Shown here: piece after piece, positions 1-6,676 of the stretch
How the letters are laid out: each line of letters begins with the position of its first letter
Position numbering within the stretch: the first letter of the stretch is position 1
From: Angelakisella sp.
GTDB taxonomy: Bacteria > Bacillota > Clostridia > Oscillospirales > Ruminococcaceae
Assembly (NCBI GenBank): GCA_022795575.1
Contig: JAAWGY010000020.1
Span: 1 to 17,433, forward strand
DNA: 17,433 nt
Direction of reading: 5' to 3'
The notes under the pieces: model-generated
What the model was told of the DNA's origin: nothing
Seen by the model: the letters and a program-made list of their open reading frames with translations, nothing else
Database searches by the model: none
Made by a program: the position numbers and the translations under genes

Positions 1-85
1 GACCTTTCGCCCCAAAAGCAGAGAAAGGTACGCTGGTGGCACCCTCAGAAGAAAAAAAATGTGTTGTCCCTACTTGACTTCAGTC

Positions 86-238
86 ATGAGCGGCAGCCCG
101 ATCATCCAGGACGGGAAGCTGGTCGGCTCAGTTACCCACGTTTTTGTCCGGGATCCCACCAGAGGCTTCGGAATTTTCGCCGAAAATATACAAAATAATG
201 CCAAAAGCGTACTTTTCTCCCTAAAAAATGTGTCGTAA
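86..238 (+). pseudogene. spoIVB: spoIVB 3' remnant (SpoIVB peptidase C-terminal end)
   Basis: Bases 86-238 encode MSGSPIIQDGKLVGSVTHVF and then a VRDPTRGFGIF stretch, ending at TAA 236-238. This matches the catalytic-Ser end of SpoIVB, the S55-family serine protease that triggers SigK activation in the mother cell; the Ser is in the GMSGSP motif. In spore formers spoIVB sits directly upstream of spo0A, as here. The frame is open back to base 2, but the residues before MSGSP (ending CCPYLTSV) do not resemble the usual TGGIVQG, and composition changes at about base 85. The preceding 85 bases also hold the end of another frame stopping at TGA 75-77. I read this as a spoIVB fragment fused to unrelated DNA, though a divergent gene entering from the left cannot be excluded. 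Confidence 0.6.
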
Positions 239-303
239 AATGTAGAATGCAAGAAATATGCCGAAATTTAAGTAAATAAAAAATAATTTTTTTGAAAAAA
301 TAG

Positions 304-332
304 TTGCGCATTTTGCTAAAATATGGTATTCT
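304..332 (+). promoter_or_regulatory. Candidate spo0A promoter
   Basis: The AT-rich stretch 239-376 has TTGCGC at 304-309 and TATTCT at 327-332 with a 17-base spacer. Transcription would then start near 338, which would exclude the upstream GTG at 335 as a start codon. The match to consensus is only moderate. I could not identify a convincing SigH site or Spo0A boxes here. Confidence 0.3.
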
Positions 333-376
333 AAGTGAGGCAACCCAAAATCAAAGATAAAAAAGGGGTAAACACG

Positions 377-1153
377 ATGAATACCAGGAAAACAGCACTT
401 ATCACGGAAGAAGAGAAGGAATTTGGCGAAGTGTGCAAAGCCTGCCTGGAACAGAGGGGATTTGTTGTGACATATGTGCCCAAAAACGGCGGAGACCTGC
501 TGCAAAGGATCCGTGAGGAAAAGCCGACGGTGGTGCTGATGGATGTGTTTATGGCAAAGCTGGACGCCCTGGGTGTCATCCGGGAGGTGATGGCCCAAAA
601 GGAGGAGCCCAAGCCGCGGCTCTTCACCATCTCCTCGGTGGACCACTCGGTGATCACCGACGAGCTCATCCGGGCCGGGGCCTCCTACCACTTTACCAAG
701 CCCATGGCCCCGGAGGTAATCGCGGAACGGATAGACGCCTTTGCCGGCTTTGGCCCCCTGGCGGTCAGTCCCCTGGAGGACCGGCAAAGCAGCTTTAACC
801 TGGAATCGGTTGTCACCTCCATCATCCTGGAGATCGGGGTTCCGGCCCACATCAAAGGCTACCAGTACCTGCGTGATTCCATCATGCTGGCGGTGGAGGA
901 GCCGGATGTCATCAACGGCGTGACCAAGGTGCTGTACCCCAGCGTCGCCAAGCGCAACGGCACCACCGCCTCCCGTGTGGAAAGGGCCATCCGCCACGCC
1001 ATCGAGGTGGCCTGGGACCGCGGGGATGTGGATGTGCTGAACTCCTACTTTGGCTATACTATCCACAACCTGCGGGGCAAGCCCACCAACAGCGAGTTTA
1101 TCGCCATGATCGCGGATAAGATCCGTTTGAGCAAAAAGAGCCAGATGAAGTGA
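377..1153 (+). CDS. spo0A: Spo0A, sporulation master response regulator
   Basis: This 258-residue protein is the phosphorelay-fed transcription factor that commits cells to sporulation. The receiver domain covers about residues 5-122 and the Spo0A effector domain about 140-258. The effector carries EIGVPAHIKGY (152-162) and the recognition helix TTASRVERAIRHAIEVAW (196-213), near-identical to the family signature. The phosphoacceptor Asp56 and switch Lys108 are in place. The acidic pair that normally binds Mg2+ (Asp-Asp) reads Glu-Glu (11-12, TEEEKEF), and the Pro after the phosphosite loop is Ala60. The ATG at 377 is preferred because AAAGGGG lies about 8 bases upstream; an in-frame GTG at 335 lacks a comparable site. 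It follows a spoIVB remnant, the usual neighbour. Identity is firm; normal phosphorylation is uncertain. Confidence 0.95.
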   Translation: MNTRKTALITEEEKEFGEVCKACLEQRGFVVTYVPKNGGDLLQRIREEKPTVVLMDVFMAKLDALGVIREVMAQKEEPKPRLFTISSVDHSVITDELIRAGASYHFTKPMAPEVIAERIDAFAGFGPLAVSPLEDRQSSFNLESVVTSIILEIGVPAHIKGYQYLRDSIMLAVEEPDVINGVTKVLYPSVAKRNGTTASRVERAIRHAIEVAWDRGDVDVLNSYFGYTIHNLRGKPTNSEFIAMIADKIRLSKKSQMK

Positions 1154-1156
1154 AGC

Positions 1157-1173
1157 GCCGGCTGGCAGCCGGC
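1157..1173 (+). repeat. Small perfect hairpin after spo0A
   Basis: GCCGGCT and AGCCGGC form a perfect 7-bp stem with a 3-base loop, starting 4 bases after the spo0A stop codon. No T-run follows, so it is not a standard terminator. It may protect the 3' end of the mRNA. The remaining bases to 1308 show nothing else I can support. Confidence 0.4.
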
Positions 1174-1308
1174 AGGAGACAACGGGGAATCCAAGGATAA
1201 GGGACATTGTCAGCGTATGAATAAGTTTTAGTAGGAACACTGTAATATCAAGACTTTTCGGAGCCAGCAACCACAAAAAATATTATTTGAGCTATCAAAT
1301 TACGCAGA

Positions 1309-1342
1309 AAGCCGTCCGGCATGAAAAACGGGCGGCTTTTTT
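1309..1342 (+). terminator. Rho-independent terminator after spo0A
   Basis: The stem GCCGTCCG (1311-1318) pairs with CGGGCGGC (1329-1336), with one G-U pair, and six T residues follow (1337-1342). AA at 1309-1310 extends the stem into the T-run. It separates spo0A from the next transcription unit. Confidence 0.85.
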
Positions 1343-1433
1343 GCGTGTATAGCCGGGAGGAAGGCGAAAAAATAGCAACAAACTTTAGCGAAAAATTTGT
1401 GCAATATTCATAAAATTAAAAAGGAGGTAACAA

Positions 1434-2344
1434 ATGGCAGACGAAAAATTAAACATGAGCCCGGAGGAAAAGGACGCCGGGGAAAAGGGGCCCACCAAAA
1501 AGGACAAGGCCGCCAAAGAAAAAACGCCCGAGCCGGATAAGCCCAAAGGCAGGGGTGGCCGCAAGGCCAAGGAAGAAAACGCGGGGCTCGGTGAACAGAG
1601 CGGGACGGCTCCCAAAGGGAAGCCGTGGTCCGGCGGGTGGAGTCCGGAGCCCCCCGGCAACAGAGAGGGGCGGAGCAGCGCCCGGCTTACCCCCGCGATG
1701 CCTGCCGCCCGGGGGAAAGGTGTACCCCCTCGGTCTGCTTTTCCTGCCACTCCACCTGTGAGGTGCTGGTCTATACCGATGCAGCCAGCGGGAAGGTGCT
1801 GCGGGTAGAGGGGGACCCCAACTCCCCCCAGACCCACGGCCGGCTCTGCGCCAAGGGGCTGGCCAGCGCGGACCTTTGCCAAAACCCAAAAAGGCTTACC
1901 GCCCCCCTGCGCCGCATCGGGGAGCGGGGGGAGGGCCGGTTTGAGGAAATTGGTTGGGAGGAGGCCCTGGACATAACGGCGGGAAAGCTCCGGGAGTACA
2001 AGGAGCGGCTGGGGCCCCAGAGCGTCGCCCTGCTGGAGGGCACCCGCAGGGGCTGGAGCCGGGTGTACAGCCGGTTTGCCAACGCCTTCGGGACACCCAA
2101 CCACGGGGCGGCGGGCCGGGCCTATGCCTATGCCCGCTTTACCGTAGGGCTGCGCCGGGATGTGGTGCAGGGCATCTCCGGCTGGTGGGGCCAGTACAAC
2201 ATCAACCTGACGGTTCCCTGGGGCCGCTATGCCCAGGGGGTGGGGACGGTGTGCGCCAGGGGCTACCTCTGCCGTGTCACCCCTGTGGAGGAGCCGGGCG
2301 AGGCCCCGGAGGAGCGGCAGAGCGGCGTGGCAAAGGGGAGGTAG
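1434..2344 (+). pseudogene. Decayed molybdopterin oxidoreductase (DMSO reductase family)
   Basis: A strong ribosome site (AAGGAGGT, 1421-1428) precedes ATG 1434, which opens a Lys/Glu/Pro-rich N-terminal stretch. The recognisable enzyme lies in another frame: the 4Fe-4S motif CFSCHSTC, a fourth Cys in GRLCAKG, and GWEEALDITAGKLRE. The second frame is open only from 1595, so a frameshift (net loss of one base) falls between 1595 and about 1720. The protein then runs from NAFGTPNHGAAG straight into DVVQGISGWWGQYNINLTVP and ARGYLCRV, which look like the C-terminal cofactor-binding end. Roughly 500 central residues expected for the family are missing, with the join near 2105-2130. No twin-arginine signal is visible, so the ancestor may have been cytoplasmic. 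It is almost certainly non-functional as a molybdoenzyme. Confidence 0.8.
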
Positions 2345-2348
2345 GCAG

Positions 2349-2903
2349 ATGGAACAGCGCTATTTTATTGTGGATATCGACCGCTGCTGGGGCTGTAGGG
2401 CCTGCCAGGTGGCCTGTAAATACGAGCACGGCATCCCCGCCGGGGAGGGCAAGCCGGTGGAGGTGATCCGGGTGGAGCGCCAGGACCCCTCCGGCCAGGC
2501 GGCCTGCGACTTCCTGCCGGTGGCCTGCCAGCACTGCCGGGAGCCCGCCTGTATGGAGGCCTGCCCCCGGGGTGCCATCGCCCGGGACGGCGAGGGGCTG
2601 GTCCAGCTTGACCAGGAGAAGTGCGTCGCCTGCGGCCTCTGTGTCAGCGCCTGCCCCTATGGGGCGCTCCACCGCTACCCCGGGGAGGCCGGGCAGCGGG
2701 TTTGGAAGTGCGACCTCTGCGTCCGCCGTAGGGGAATGGGCCTCCCCGCCAGCTGCGAGCAGCACTGCCTGGGCGGTGTTTTTACAAGCTGCACCCAGGC
2801 GGAGATGGAGCGGATCACCGGGGAGCGGAGATACCGGTGGTCTGCGGGGCGGGTGGTGTACGTCTCCGATTGTGTCGCCAGCCTGGGGAAGGGCTTGGGG
2901 TAA
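2349..2903 (+). CDS. Four-cluster 4Fe-4S ferredoxin subunit (DmsB/NrfC type)
   Basis: This 184-residue protein has sixteen Cys arranged for four [4Fe-4S] clusters: C13/16/19/23, C60/63/68/72, C92/95/98/102 and C121/124/136/140. It is the electron-transfer beta subunit that pairs with molybdopterin oxidoreductases. It starts at ATG 2349, five bases after the pseudogene stop, with GGGAGG at 2337-2342 as ribosome site. All cluster ligands are intact although its catalytic partner is broken, and no membrane anchor subunit follows. The stop TAA (2901-2903) is also the left copy of the 3-bp duplication around a MITE-like insertion, so the original C-terminus may have been longer. It may be an orphan on the way to decay or may serve another oxidoreductase. 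Confidence 0.88.
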   Translation: MEQRYFIVDIDRCWGCRACQVACKYEHGIPAGEGKPVEVIRVERQDPSGQAACDFLPVACQHCREPACMEACPRGAIARDGEGLVQLDQEKCVACGLCVSACPYGALHRYPGEAGQRVWKCDLCVRRRGMGLPASCEQHCLGGVFTSCTQAEMERITGERRYRWSAGRVVYVSDCVASLGKGLG

Positions 2904-3120
2904 GAGCCTATTCAAGATCTCCCGGTGCGCTGAATTGGCAGGGATTTTTACGTCCTGCAAGGCAAAAAACCGCAGGAATACTTGCTGTATTGCAAGGTTT
3001 TTTCCAGGCGCTAAGAGCCGCCTACGGCGGTTGCGCCTGGACGCGCCTGCGGGCGCAGTAACGCAGCAGGGCGTGAAAAGACCTGCCAAGGCGGCGTGCT
3101 GGGAGATTTTGAATAGGCTC
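2904..3120. mobile_element. MITE-like palindromic element, copy 1
   Basis: The ends are GAGCCTATTCAAGATCTCCC (2904-2923) and, in reverse complement, GAGCCTATTCAAAATCTCCC (3101-3120): 20-bp terminal inverted repeats with one mismatch. Weaker symmetry continues further inward. TAA flanks both sides (2901-2903 and 3121-3123), which suggests a 3-bp target duplication. An inner hairpin pairs CCAGGCGC (3004-3011) with GCGCCTGG (3033-3040), with CCGCC/GGCGG inside it. No transposase or credible gene is present. A second copy starts at 17294 in the opposite orientation. It sits between a stop codon and a terminator. Confidence 0.8.
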
Positions 3121-3138
3121 TAAGGGGAAGCCGCAACA

Positions 3139-3170
3139 GGGCCGGGTTCGGGAGGAACCCGGCCCTTTCT
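3139..3170 (+). terminator. Rho-independent terminator of the molybdoenzyme unit
   Basis: GGGCCGGGTT (3139-3148) pairs perfectly with AACCCGGCCC (3156-3165), followed by TTTCT. It would end transcription from the ferredoxin gene and from the inserted element. Confidence 0.8.
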
Positions 3171-3206
3171 GCGTGCGGGAGGCGGGGCCCGGGACAGGAG
3201 CCGTCC

Positions 3207-3236
3207 GGCGGCTGCACCCTCCCCGGTGCAGCCGCC
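3207..3236. repeat. Strong 12-bp hairpin without T-run
   Basis: GGCGGCTGCACC (3207-3218) and GGTGCAGCCGCC (3225-3236) form a perfect stem around a six-base loop. Only three T residues follow, so it could be a weak second terminator or an mRNA processing structure. It lies between the previous terminator and the next promoter. Confidence 0.5.
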
Positions 3237-3282
3237 TTTGCGGAAGCGGGGGTGGCGGGGGGCTCCCCCGTATTTTTCCGTC

Positions 3283-3311
3283 TTGAATCAAAAAAAACGA
3301 CGTGCTATAAT
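3283..3311 (+). promoter_or_regulatory. Sigma-A promoter of the Vor/Kor operon
   Basis: TTGAAT (3283-3288) and a perfect TATAAT (3306-3311) are separated by exactly 17 bases in an AT-rich patch. The expected start near 3318 leaves a leader of about 75 bases before the first gene. I see no riboswitch in that leader. Confidence 0.8.
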
Positions 3312-3393
3312 TACTAAATAACCTGCGGGGAAAAGAAAGGGCGTTTTTTGTCGCTGCCGCCCAAAGCTCCCGCCGGTGGAGAGGACCCTGCCA

Positions 3394-4074
3394 ATGATAG
3401 AAAGCCTTGCATCCCGCGTCGTTGTCTGCGGACACTACGGCGCCGGAAAGACCAACGTTACCGTCAACCTTGCCCTGCGCTGCGCAAAAGCGGGGGAGGA
3501 GGTGACGGTGGTGGATATGGACATCGTCAACCCCTACTTCCGCACGGCGGATTTTACCGGGCTGTTCCGGGAGGCGGGGGTGCGGCTGCTTGCCCCTGTT
3601 TACGCAAACACCAACCTGGACCTTCCGGTGCTGCCCCCCAGCGTGGGGGCGGCGGTCTCCTCGGGCCGGGGGCGGGTGCTGCTGGATGTCGGCGGCGATG
3701 ACGACGGCGCGGTGGCCCTGGGGGGCTTTTCGGAAGCCCTTACCCGGGCGGGGTATTCGATGCTGTACGTGGTGAACAGCCGCCGGGAGCTGGAGCCGGA
3801 CCCGGCGGAGGAGGCGGCGCTGCTGCGGCGCATCGAGGGCGCGTCCCGGCTGGGGGTAACTCACCTTATCCACAACACCAACCTGGGCCGGGAGACCAGC
3901 CAGGAGGTGCTGGCGGAGTCGGTCCCTTATTTGCAGGAGCTTTCCCGTGTCACCGGCATCCCGGTTCTGGCCGCGGCGGTGGGGGAGGGGATCATCCCCC
4001 CGGCCCTGCCCTGGCAGGCGCTGCCGGTAAGGATCTATGTAAAACCGCCCTGGGAGGCGGAAGAAAAGAGGTAA
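3394..4074 (+). CDS. MinD/ParA-type P-loop ATPase, Vor/Kor-associated
   Basis: This 226-residue protein is a P-loop NTPase of the SIMIBI (MinD/ParA-like) class. Walker A is GHYGAGKT (13-20), followed by a DMD motif (41-43) in VVDMDIVNP and a Walker B-like LLDVGG with Asp98. The Walker A loop lacks the early signature Lys of classic MinD. There is no membrane-targeting C-terminal helix that I can see. It is the first gene of the operon, and the delta subunit starts 4 bases after its stop. An assembly, metal-cluster or regulatory role for the downstream complex is an inference from position only. ATG 3394 is chosen because GGAGAGG lies about 8 bases upstream; GTG 3376 is the alternative. Confidence 0.85.
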   Translation: MIESLASRVVVCGHYGAGKTNVTVNLALRCAKAGEEVTVVDMDIVNPYFRTADFTGLFREAGVRLLAPVYANTNLDLPVLPPSVGAAVSSGRGRVLLDVGGDDDGAVALGGFSEALTRAGYSMLYVVNSRRELEPDPAEEAALLRRIEGASRLGVTHLIHNTNLGRETSQEVLAESVPYLQELSRVTGIPVLAAAVGEGIIPPALPWQALPVRIYVKPPWEAEEKR

Positions 4075-4078
4075 TTGT

Positions 4079-4285
4079 ATGGCAAGAGCGATTATTGACG
4101 AAAGGATCTGCAAGGGCTGCGGCCTCTGCGTCGGCGTCTGCCCCAAAAAGGTCCTCCGGCTGGCCACAGACCGGATGAACGACAAGGGCTACAACCCGGC
4201 GGAGGTCATCGACCCGGCCGGCTGCATCGGCTGCGCCATGTGCGGCATCATCTGCCCGGACAGCGCCATTGCGGTAGAAAAGTAG
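4079..4285 (+). CDS. 2-oxoacid:ferredoxin oxidoreductase, delta (ferredoxin) subunit
   Basis: This 68-residue protein has two [4Fe-4S] motifs, C11/14/17/21 (CKGCGLCVGVCP) and C49/52/55/59 (CIGCAMCGIICP). It is the small electron-carrier subunit that takes electrons from the thiamine diphosphate site of Vor/Kor-type oxidoreductases and hands them to soluble ferredoxin. Length and position directly before the alpha subunit are typical. It begins 4 bases after the ATPase gene with AGAGG upstream of its ATG. Confidence 0.93.
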   Translation: MARAIIDERICKGCGLCVGVCPKKVLRLATDRMNDKGYNPAEVIDPAGCIGCAMCGIICPDSAIAVEK

Positions 4286-4301
4286 AAAGGTGGAAGAAAC
4301 C

Positions 4302-5363
4302 ATGTCGGAGCGCGTTTTGATGAAGGGGAACGAGGCCATGGCGGAGGCGGCCATCCGTGCCGGCTGCCGCCACTTCTTCGGCTACCCCATCACCCCCCAA
4401 ACCGAGGTAGCGGCCTATATGTCCAAAAAAATGCCCAAGATCGGCGGCACCTACCTACAGGCGGAATCCGAGATCGCTGCCATCAACATGGTGCTGGGCG
4501 CGGCCTCCGCCGGGGTGCGGGCCATGACCTCCTCCTCCTCCCCCGGTATCTCCCTGAAGACCGAGGGCATCTCCTACATAGCGGGCAGCGACCTGCCCTG
4601 CCTGATCGTCAACGTGGAGCGGGGCGGCCCCGGCCTGGGGGGCATCCAGCCCGCCCAGTCGGATTACTGGCAGGCCACCCGGGCCCTGGGCCACGGGGAT
4701 TTCCATGTCCTGGTGTTTGCCCCCAGCAACGTCCAGGAGGTGGTGGACCTGGTGTTTTTGGCCTACGACCTGGCGGAAAAGTACCGGATGCCGGCCATGC
4801 TCCTCTCCGACGGGCTGCTGGGCCAGATGATGGAGCCGGTCTCCTTCCCCGAGCCGGTGGAAAAAACCGGCAAGCCGTCCTGGGCCGCCTGCGGCCACCA
4901 GGACCTGCGCCCCCACAACGTCATCAACTCCCTTTACCTAAAGGCGGACCAGCTGGAGCGCACCGTGGTGGAGCGGTTTGCCCGCTACGCCCAGGTGGAG
5001 GCCCGGGAGCAGCGGTGCCAGCAGTACCTCTGCGACGATGCCGATTACATCGTCGTGGCCTTTGGCGCCACCGCCCGGGTGAGCCAGTCGGCGGTGGATA
5101 CCCTCCGGGCCCAGGGAGTCAAGGCGGGGCTGCTGCGGCCCGTTACCCTCTGGCCCTTCCCCAAGGAGGCCATCCGCAGCCATATCCCCCATGCAAAGGG
5201 CTTCTTAAGCGTGGAGATGAGCATGGGCCAGATGGTGGACGACGTCCGCCTGACGGTGGAGGGCAAGGTCCCGGTGGGCTTCTTTGGCCGCACCGGCGGC
5301 GTGATCCCCAGGCCGTCGGAGGTTGTGGAGGCGGTAATGAAAATGGCTGGAGGTGACAGATAA
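4302..5363 (+). CDS. vorB: 2-oxoacid:ferredoxin oxidoreductase, alpha subunit (VorB/KorA-like)
   Basis: This 353-residue protein matches the alpha subunit of 2-oxoacid:ferredoxin oxidoreductases, often named 3-methyl-2-oxobutanoate dehydrogenase subunit VorB in Clostridia. Domain I carries GYPITPQTE (27-35), the cofactor-activating Glu in LQAESEIAAI (Glu55) and TSSSSPGISL (76-85). Domain II begins near VVAFGATARV and includes LLRPVTLWPFP. The complex decarboxylates a 2-oxoacid with CoA to give acyl-CoA, CO2 and reduced ferredoxin; substrate choice (2-oxoisovalerate, 2-oxoglutarate or other) cannot be read from sequence alone. ATG 4302 is preferred over GTG 4290 because AAAGGTGG lies 8 bases upstream. 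The stop overlaps the next start by one base (TAATG). Confidence 0.93.
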   Translation: MSERVLMKGNEAMAEAAIRAGCRHFFGYPITPQTEVAAYMSKKMPKIGGTYLQAESEIAAINMVLGAASAGVRAMTSSSSPGISLKTEGISYIAGSDLPCLIVNVERGGPGLGGIQPAQSDYWQATRALGHGDFHVLVFAPSNVQEVVDLVFLAYDLAEKYRMPAMLLSDGLLGQMMEPVSFPEPVEKTGKPSWAACGHQDLRPHNVINSLYLKADQLERTVVERFARYAQVEAREQRCQQYLCDDADYIVVAFGATARVSQSAVDTLRAQGVKAGLLRPVTLWPFPKEAIRSHIPHAKGFLSVEMSMGQMVDDVRLTVEGKVPVGFFGRTGGVIPRPSEVVEAVMKMAGGDR

Positions 5364-6121
5364 TGGCAATGGTGTACCAGAAATCGAAGATGCTCACCGA
5401 TGCGCCCCTGCATTACTGCCCGGGCTGCACCCACGGCATTATCCACAAGCTGGTGGCGGAGAGCCTGGAGGAGCTGGAGGCCGGGGGCCGGGCGGTAGGC
5501 GTTGCCCCGGTGGGCTGCTCGGTGATGGCCTACGACTACTTTGCCTGCGACATGGTGGAGGCCCCCCACGGGCGGGCCCCGGCCATCGCCACCGGCCTCA
5601 AGCGGGCGCTGCCGGAGGGGGTGATCTTCACCTACCAGGGGGACGGGGACCTTGCCGCCATCGGCACCGCCGAGACGGTCCACGCCGCCACCCGGGGGGA
5701 GAACATCACCGTGATCTTTGTCAACAACGCCATCTATGGCATGACCGGGGGGCAGATGGCCCCCACCACCCTGCCGGGACAGGTGACACAAACCACCCCC
5801 TACGGCCGGGACGTCACCACCGCCGGCTTCCCGGTGCGGGTGTGCGAGATGCTGGCCACCCTTTCCGGCGTGGCCTACGCCGAGCGTGTCTCGGTGGATA
5901 CGGTGCCCAACATCCGCAAGGCCAAGGCGGCCATCAAAAAGGCGTTTGAAACCCAGATTGCCAAAAAGGGCTTTTCCATTGTGGAGGTCCTTTCCACCTG
6001 CCCCACCAACTGGGGCCTTACCCCGGCGGAGGCGCTGGAGTGGCTGCGGCAGAACATGATGCCGTACTATCCCCTGGGGGTATACCAGGACCGCACCGGG
6101 AACGAGAGGGGGGTATTCTGA
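5363..6121 (+). CDS. 2-oxoacid:ferredoxin oxidoreductase, beta (thiamine diphosphate) subunit
   Basis: This 252-residue catalytic subunit binds thiamine diphosphate. It shows YCPGCTHG (18-25), PVGCSV, APHGRAPAIATG, and the cofactor motif GDGD (93-96) ending in NN (121-122). Length fits the Vor/Kor beta family rather than the larger pyruvate enzyme fusions. Its start overlaps the alpha stop by one base and its TGA overlaps the gamma ATG, so the subunits are probably translationally coupled. Confidence 0.93.
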   Translation: MAMVYQKSKMLTDAPLHYCPGCTHGIIHKLVAESLEELEAGGRAVGVAPVGCSVMAYDYFACDMVEAPHGRAPAIATGLKRALPEGVIFTYQGDGDLAAIGTAETVHAATRGENITVIFVNNAIYGMTGGQMAPTTLPGQVTQTTPYGRDVTTAGFPVRVCEMLATLSGVAYAERVSVDTVPNIRKAKAAIKKAFETQIAKKGFSIVEVLSTCPTNWGLTPAEALEWLRQNMMPYYPLGVYQDRTGNERGVF

Positions 6122-6660
6122 TGAAGGACTGGAATTTTGTCTTTGCCGGCTTTGGCGGCCAGGGCATCCTCTTTGCGGGGAAGGTGGTGGCCTACGCCGG
6201 GATGGCCGGGGAGCGGGAGGTCTCCTGGCTCCCCAGCTACGGCCCGGAGATGCGGGGCGGCACCGCCAACTGCAGCGTCTGCCTCTCCTCCCGGCCCATC
6301 GGCTCCCCCCTGGTGCTGGAGCCCGACGCCCTGGTGGTGATGAACAACCCCTCCTACGATAAGTTCATCGACACGGTGGTCCCCGGCGGCACGGTGGTCA
6401 TCGACAGAGCCCTGGTGGACCGCAGGACCGCCAGAACCGACATCACCGCCCTGTATGTCCCGGCCACCAGGCTGGCCCAGGAGAACGGCATCGGCAAGCT
6501 TGCCAACCTCATCGCCCTGGGGGCGCTGTGGAAGGCCACCGGCTTTACCACGGCGGAGGCGCTGGACGCCGCCATCGTCAAGGTGGTGCCCCCCAGCAAG
6601 CCGGAGCTGGTGGAGCTGAACCGGAGGGCCATCCGCATCGGGGCGGAGGCAGCGGAGTAA
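6121..6660 (+). CDS. 2-oxoacid:ferredoxin oxidoreductase, gamma subunit
   Basis: This 179-residue protein carries the gamma-domain signature GFGGQG (10-15) and SYGPEMRGG (39-47). This subunit binds the CoA side of the complex in related enzymes. It starts inside the beta stop codon (TGATG), completing the order delta-alpha-beta-gamma. All four subunits look intact, so the operon should give a working enzyme. An upstream in-frame start at 6040 would overlap beta heavily and is rejected. Confidence 0.93.
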   Translation: MKDWNFVFAGFGGQGILFAGKVVAYAGMAGEREVSWLPSYGPEMRGGTANCSVCLSSRPIGSPLVLEPDALVVMNNPSYDKFIDTVVPGGTVVIDRALVDRRTARTDITALYVPATRLAQENGIGKLANLIALGALWKATGFTTAEALDAAIVKVVPPSKPELVELNRRAIRIGAEAAE

Positions 6661-6676
6661 AGAAGGAGATACCGCC

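Noticed and set aside
230..237. TGTCGTA as a Spo0A box upstream of spo0A
   Set aside because: It has a mismatch to TGTCGAA and lies over the spoIVB remnant stop; a single weak match is expected by chance.
1396..1414. TTTGTG/CATAAA near-palindrome as an FNR/CRP-type site
   Set aside because: One half-site is imperfect and the region is AT-rich; there is not enough support.
1611..1620. CCCAAAGGG as a programmed frameshift site in the molybdoenzyme gene
   Set aside because: The run is not in the phase needed for a -1 slip, and the central deletion already indicates decay.
2837..3061. 74-codon open frame running into the element
   Set aside because: It overlaps the ferredoxin gene out of frame and then repeat sequence, with no ribosome site.
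3022..4185. Long minus-strand open frame opposite the ATPase gene
   Set aside because: It is a GC-rich shadow of the ATPase and element, with no recognisable domain and low-complexity Pro/Gly/Arg content.
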